Position numbers and translations under genes: made by a program. Below are positions 5,872 to 7,933 of a stretch of 7,933 nucleotides of DNA, one piece after another. Position 1 is the first letter of the stretch, and the number at the start of each line of letters is the position of its first letter. Origin of the DNA: an uncultured Oscillospiraceae bacterium (GTDB lineage: Bacteria > Bacillota > Clostridia > Oscillospirales > Oscillospiraceae); contig CAAEOT010000030.1 in NCBI GenBank assembly GCA_900757655.1, positions 1-7,933 of the forward strand, written 5' to 3'. The notes below the pieces were generated by a model. It saw only the letters and a list, made by a program, of their open reading frames with translations. It was not told the DNA's origin and did not search any database.

Positions 5872-6585
5872 TTACTGAATGGCGCCGCTGGCTTTCATGG
5901 CGGCGATCTCCGGATCGGTATATCCAAGATCGCGGAAAATGCCGTCCGTATCGGCGCCGAGGCGGCCTGCGGACGTGTAGGGACGCATGGCGTATTCCGT
6001 AAACTGCATCGGCGGGCACGGCATCATGACCTCGAGGTCGTCCTTAAAGGTGACCTTCTGGATATAGCCGTTGGCGATGGCCTGCTCGTCGGTGCTCACG
6101 TCGCGGATGGTGCGCATGCGCTTGCAGGAGCCGTTGTTTTCCGAGAGAAAGGCTTCCCACTCGGCGACGGGTCTGGTCTTAAAGATGGCGTTGAGCCGCG
6201 TGACGATCTCGACGATGAAGTCTGTCTCGTGCAGCGCCTCCAGACTGGCGGCGCGGGGATCGTCGGTGATCTCCGGCATGCCGAACAGATTTGCAAACTT
6301 CGGCAGCTCACGGCGGTACTCATTGTCGAACACGCCGATCCACTTGCCGTCGCTGCACTCGTAGAAATGGCAGAACGGGTCAGCCGGGCGCAGGGGGTCG
6401 TTCGGGCGCTCGCCGCCAAACTGCGGCTGGTGGGACACGACGCCGATGGCGTTGCACCAGATGCCGCTGGCAAACAGCGACGTGCTCACAAACGTGCCCA
6501 TGCCGGTGCTCTTCTTGCCGATGATGGCCATGAGGATGCCGGACAGGAACGCCGAGCTCGCGGCCAATTCTCCGTTCGGCCCGTG
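5872..6585 (-). pseudogene. Type III (CaiB/BaiF) CoA-transferase, C-terminal part only (5' end missing)
   Basis: The frame encodes the C-terminal 235 or so residues of a family III CoA-transferase (formyl-CoA transferase, HadA, FldA, BaiF). The match begins at NGELAASSAFLSGIL, which aligns with the GDSNTG segment of formyl-CoA transferase that carries the catalytic Asp169. It continues to the family C-terminus, RDLGYTDPEIAAM. Full proteins have about 400-430 residues, so roughly the first 170 are absent. The frame stays open to an ATG at 6633, but that ATG has no ribosome-binding site and the residues before about 6585 look unrelated. The residue aligned with the catalytic Asp appears to be Glu (codon 6568-6570), though alignment this close to the break is uncertain. 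The gene sits 18 bases before the dehydrogenase. Without its 5' end it is probably non-functional, unless the break is an assembly error. Confidence 0.8.
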
Positions 6586-6605
6586 CGTGCATTTCCTGTA
6601 CGACA
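6570..6605. other. Junction joining two 5'-truncated genes head to head
   Basis: Left of this point the minus strand encodes a CoA-transferase from its middle to its C-terminus. Right of it the plus strand encodes the C-terminal part of another protein. Both coding signals stop here and no start codon with a ribosome-binding site, promoter or intergenic DNA lies between them. I see no insertion sequence, direct repeat or long inverted repeat at the junction. The exact breakpoint cannot be set closer than about 30 bases without homologues. Confidence 0.7.
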
Positions 6606-6880
6606 AGTGGGGCCACTCCGCCCCCGGCGGCATGATGTGGTCCGGCTGCTACACGAAGGGCAAGAACATGGCCCACGCCGTCGTATTTGCCGAGCACACC
6701 GTCAAGGGCATGCGCGACCCGTGGTACATCGACGAGCACTCCGGTGCCGAGTACGTCAAGACGTGGAATGACGCCCTGCGCATCCTCGACGACGGCACGC
6801 CGAAGAAGGTCGTGCTCTACCCGAACACCGAGTGCCAGGTGCTCGACAACTCCAAGCAGTTTTACAAGCAGGGCAAATAA
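6590..6880 (+). pseudogene. C-terminal gene remnant, family uncertain (possibly LarA-like racemase)
   Basis: About 97 codons from the junction to the stop at 6878-6880 have strong G/C third-position bias and sensible composition: FLYDKWGHSAPGGMMW, then NMAHAVVFAEHTVKGM, NDALRILDDG and KKVVLYPNTECQVL. There is no start codon with a ribosome-binding site, and the frame simply continues leftward into antisense of the CoA-transferase. The layout of Asp-Lys-Trp, a hydrophobic strand, a helix ending in an Ala-Leu pair, and a final KKVVLYPN strand recalls the C-terminal end of nickel-dependent lactate racemase (LarA/DUF2088) proteins. This is a weak resemblance recalled from the family, not a proven match. 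A perfect terminator 16 bases after the stop marks the true 3' end of a formerly intact gene. Confidence 0.6.
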
Positions 6881-6896
6881 GCGCCCTTCCCGGAGC

Positions 6897-6933
6897 AAAA
6901 CCGGCGGAAACGCGTTGCGTTTCCGCCGGTTTT
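6897..6933. terminator. Very stable bidirectional intrinsic terminator
   Basis: A perfect 17-bp stem (6897-6913 with 6917-6933) closes on a GTT loop. The left arm begins AAAA and the right arm ends TTTT, so it can act on both strands. It ends the truncated plus-strand gene and also blocks leftward transcription. Confidence 0.9.
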
Positions 6934-6943
6934 CGCGTACAAT
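6915..6943 (+). promoter_or_regulatory. Promoter of the TM1266/DUF1643 pair, overlapping the terminator
   Basis: TACAAT (6938-6943) matches five of six -10 positions. With 17-base spacing the -35 is TTGCGT (6915-6920), which matches only three positions and lies in the loop and right arm of the preceding terminator. Transcription would start near 6950, about 22 bases before the ATG. Confidence 0.45.
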
Positions 6944-6971
6944 AGACAAAACGAAAGCGAGGTGAGCGCGC

Positions 6972-7235
6972 ATGGAAACGCGCGTGGCGCTGATCGGCAT
7001 CATCGTGGAAAACAGCGAGAGCACAGCGCAGCTCAACGCCCTGCTGCACGACGCGGGGCAGTACATCATCGGCCGCATGGGCCTGCCCTACCGCGCCAAG
7101 GGCGTCAGCATCATCAGTGTCGTGCTCGATGCGCCGCAGGACGTGATCTCCGCGCTCGCGGGGCGCATCGGCCGCCTGCCTGGCGTGAGCGCCAAGACCG
7201 CCTATTCCAAACCGTTCCCGGCCGCCGGGGACTGA
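6972..7235 (+). CDS. TM1266-family putative regulator of the iron-only hydrogenase system
   Basis: The 87-residue protein matches the small ACT-like family named after Thermotoga TM1266, usually found with [FeFe]-hydrogenase and its maturation genes and proposed to regulate that system. The signature parts are VALIGIIVEN (5-14), the helix at 16-28, IIGRMGLPYRAKGVSIISVVLDAP (32-55 in total) and GRIGRLPGVSAKTAYSK (64-80). Length is normal for the family. The start is supported by GAGGTG at 6959-6964. It begins a probable two-gene unit with the DUF1643 gene, 24 bases downstream. No hydrogenase or maturase gene is visible here, so it is an orphan within this window. The biochemical role of the family is not established, and ligand binding through the ACT fold is inference. 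Confidence 0.88.
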   Translation: METRVALIGIIVENSESTAQLNALLHDAGQYIIGRMGLPYRAKGVSIISVVLDAPQDVISALAGRIGRLPGVSAKTAYSKPFPAAGD

Positions 7236-7259
7236 CCGCACCGATCGGAGGGACACCCT

Positions 7260-7889
7260 ATGCACATTCCAAAGGGCGCGAGCCAGACGTGCGCGCTGCT
7301 GACCTTTGACGACGCGCTCCACTGCTCCCAGCGCGACGACTATGACGCCGCGCGCTGGCTGTACGTGCCGCCGTACTACACCGAATACCGTTACATCCTC
7401 GGCACACGGGGCGAAAACCCGCTCATCTGCATCGGCATCAACCCGTCGACCGCGCAGCCCGGCGATCTGGACAACACGCTCAAGAGCGTCGAGCGCATCG
7501 CCCTCGGCAACGGGTATGACAGCTTCACGATGTTCAACGTCTACCCCCAGCGCGCGACCGACCCGAACGCCATGGACACCGCCTTCAACCGCGCGCTGCA
7601 CGAGCAGAACATGGCGGCGTTTCGCTACGTGCTCGGGCAGTACGCGCCCGGCAACCGGCCGGCCGTGTGGGCCGCGTGGGGCACGCTGATTGAAAAGCGG
7701 CCGTACCTGTTCGACGCGCTCGAGGAAATGCTCGCCATCGGCGAGGAATACCACGCGCAGTGGCTGACGTTCGGCCCGCGCTCCAAGGCCGGGCATCCGC
7801 ACCACCCGCTGTATCTGCGGCGCGACAGCGTGCCGGAGGCGTTCGACGTGCGCGCCTACTGCGCGGCGCAGCGCGCGCGGCTGAAATGA
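7260..7889 (+). CDS. DUF1643 domain protein
   Basis: This 209-residue cytosolic protein belongs to the DUF1643 family of unknown function. The family signature is clear: GINPSTAQPGDLDNT at 59-73, FNVYPQRATDPNAMD at 92-106, VWAAWG at 136-141 and HPHHPLYLR at 179-187 near the C-terminus. The conserved Asn, Ser, Asp, Arg, Trp and His residues of these blocks suggest an enzyme or ligand-binding pocket, but no activity is established that I know of. The start is supported by GGAGGG seven bases upstream. It follows the TM1266-type gene by 24 bases and is probably cotranscribed. The remaining 44 bases of the window after its stop show no terminator or gene start. Family members often sit in accessory DNA, but codon use here matches the neighbours. 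Confidence 0.9.
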   Translation: MHIPKGASQTCALLTFDDALHCSQRDDYDAARWLYVPPYYTEYRYILGTRGENPLICIGINPSTAQPGDLDNTLKSVERIALGNGYDSFTMFNVYPQRATDPNAMDTAFNRALHEQNMAAFRYVLGQYAPGNRPAVWAAWGTLIEKRPYLFDALEEMLAIGEEYHAQWLTFGPRSKAGHPHHPLYLRRDSVPEAFDVRAYCAAQRARLK

Positions 7890-7933
7890 CGCGGCATCAG
7901 CAGATAACAGGACCGCCCCCGGCGTGACCAGCA

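Noticed and set aside
6586..6633. ATG at 6633 as a true start of a shortened CoA-transferase
   Set aside because: No Shine-Dalgarno sequence precedes it, the first 16 or so residues do not resemble the family, and the catalytic N-terminal half would be missing.
4669..6771. 700-codon open frame on the plus strand
   Set aside because: It runs antisense through the dehydrogenase and the CoA-transferase remnant and across the junction into another frame. No ribosome-binding site or domain is seen, and it is explained by GC-rich antisense coding.
6756..7805. 349-codon minus-strand frame
   Set aside because: It is antisense to the TM1266-type and DUF1643 genes and has no motif or ribosome-binding site. 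The plus-strand families are clear.
1..7933. CRISPR arrays, tRNA or rRNA genes, insertion sequences, toxin-antitoxin or phage-defence genes
   Set aside because: No spaced direct repeats, cloverleaf-like sequences, transposase motifs or recognisable defence families were seen on either strand by eye.

Overview
The window is GC-rich DNA with strong G/C preference at third codon positions, classic AGGAGG-type Shine-Dalgarno sites, sigma-A-type promoters and many intrinsic terminators. Gene content fits an anaerobic, amino-acid-fermenting member of the Clostridia, most likely an Oscillospiraceae-type gut bacterium. The content in question is an AgrA/LytTR two-component pair, a COG2768 Fe-S protein, a D-2-hydroxyacid dehydrogenase with a type III CoA-transferase, and a TM1266-type [FeFe]-hydrogenase-associated regulator. 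The taxonomic placement is inference from gene families and composition, not from a marker gene.

Left part (1-2600, all minus strand): a LytTR response regulator (1163-1933) and a membrane GHKL histidine kinase (1-1173, cut by the window edge) overlap by 11 bp behind one good promoter (1991-2019). Upstream of them, also on the minus strand, is a small FMN-binding split-barrel protein (2079-2474).

Centre (2475-4860): a 25-bp near-perfect palindrome (2548-2572) lies almost midway between two divergent promoters, one for the flavin protein and one for an MTA/SAH nucleosidase (2663-3382, plus). The nucleosidase ends at a strong bidirectional terminator (3400-3429) shared with the convergent DUF362/COG2768 ferredoxin-like protein (3444-4547, minus). 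That gene has its own near-consensus promoter (4611-4639), immediately downstream of the terminator (4644-4672) of the next minus-strand unit.

Right part (4864-6900): a D-2-hydroxyacid dehydrogenase (4864-5853) follows, 18 bp apart, the C-terminal half of a type III (CaiB/BaiF, Frc, HadA, FldA-like) CoA-transferase. The CoA-transferase stops matching its family near 6575-6600. Exactly there a different gene begins in mid-protein on the plus strand and runs to 6880. Two genes facing away from each other have both lost their 5' ends at one junction. This is best explained by a deletion across a divergent promoter region, or by an assembly chimera. Dehydrogenase plus CoA-transferase is the core of reductive Stickland-type 2-hydroxyacid pathways.

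Far right (6900-7933, plus): a 17-bp-stem terminator overlaps a promoter for a TM1266-family small ACT-like regulator (6972-7235), followed 24 bp later by a DUF1643 protein (7260-7889). The last 44 bases hold nothing I can recognise. The most notable items are the double-truncation junction and the centred operator-like palindrome. I did not find a clearly novel multi-gene system.
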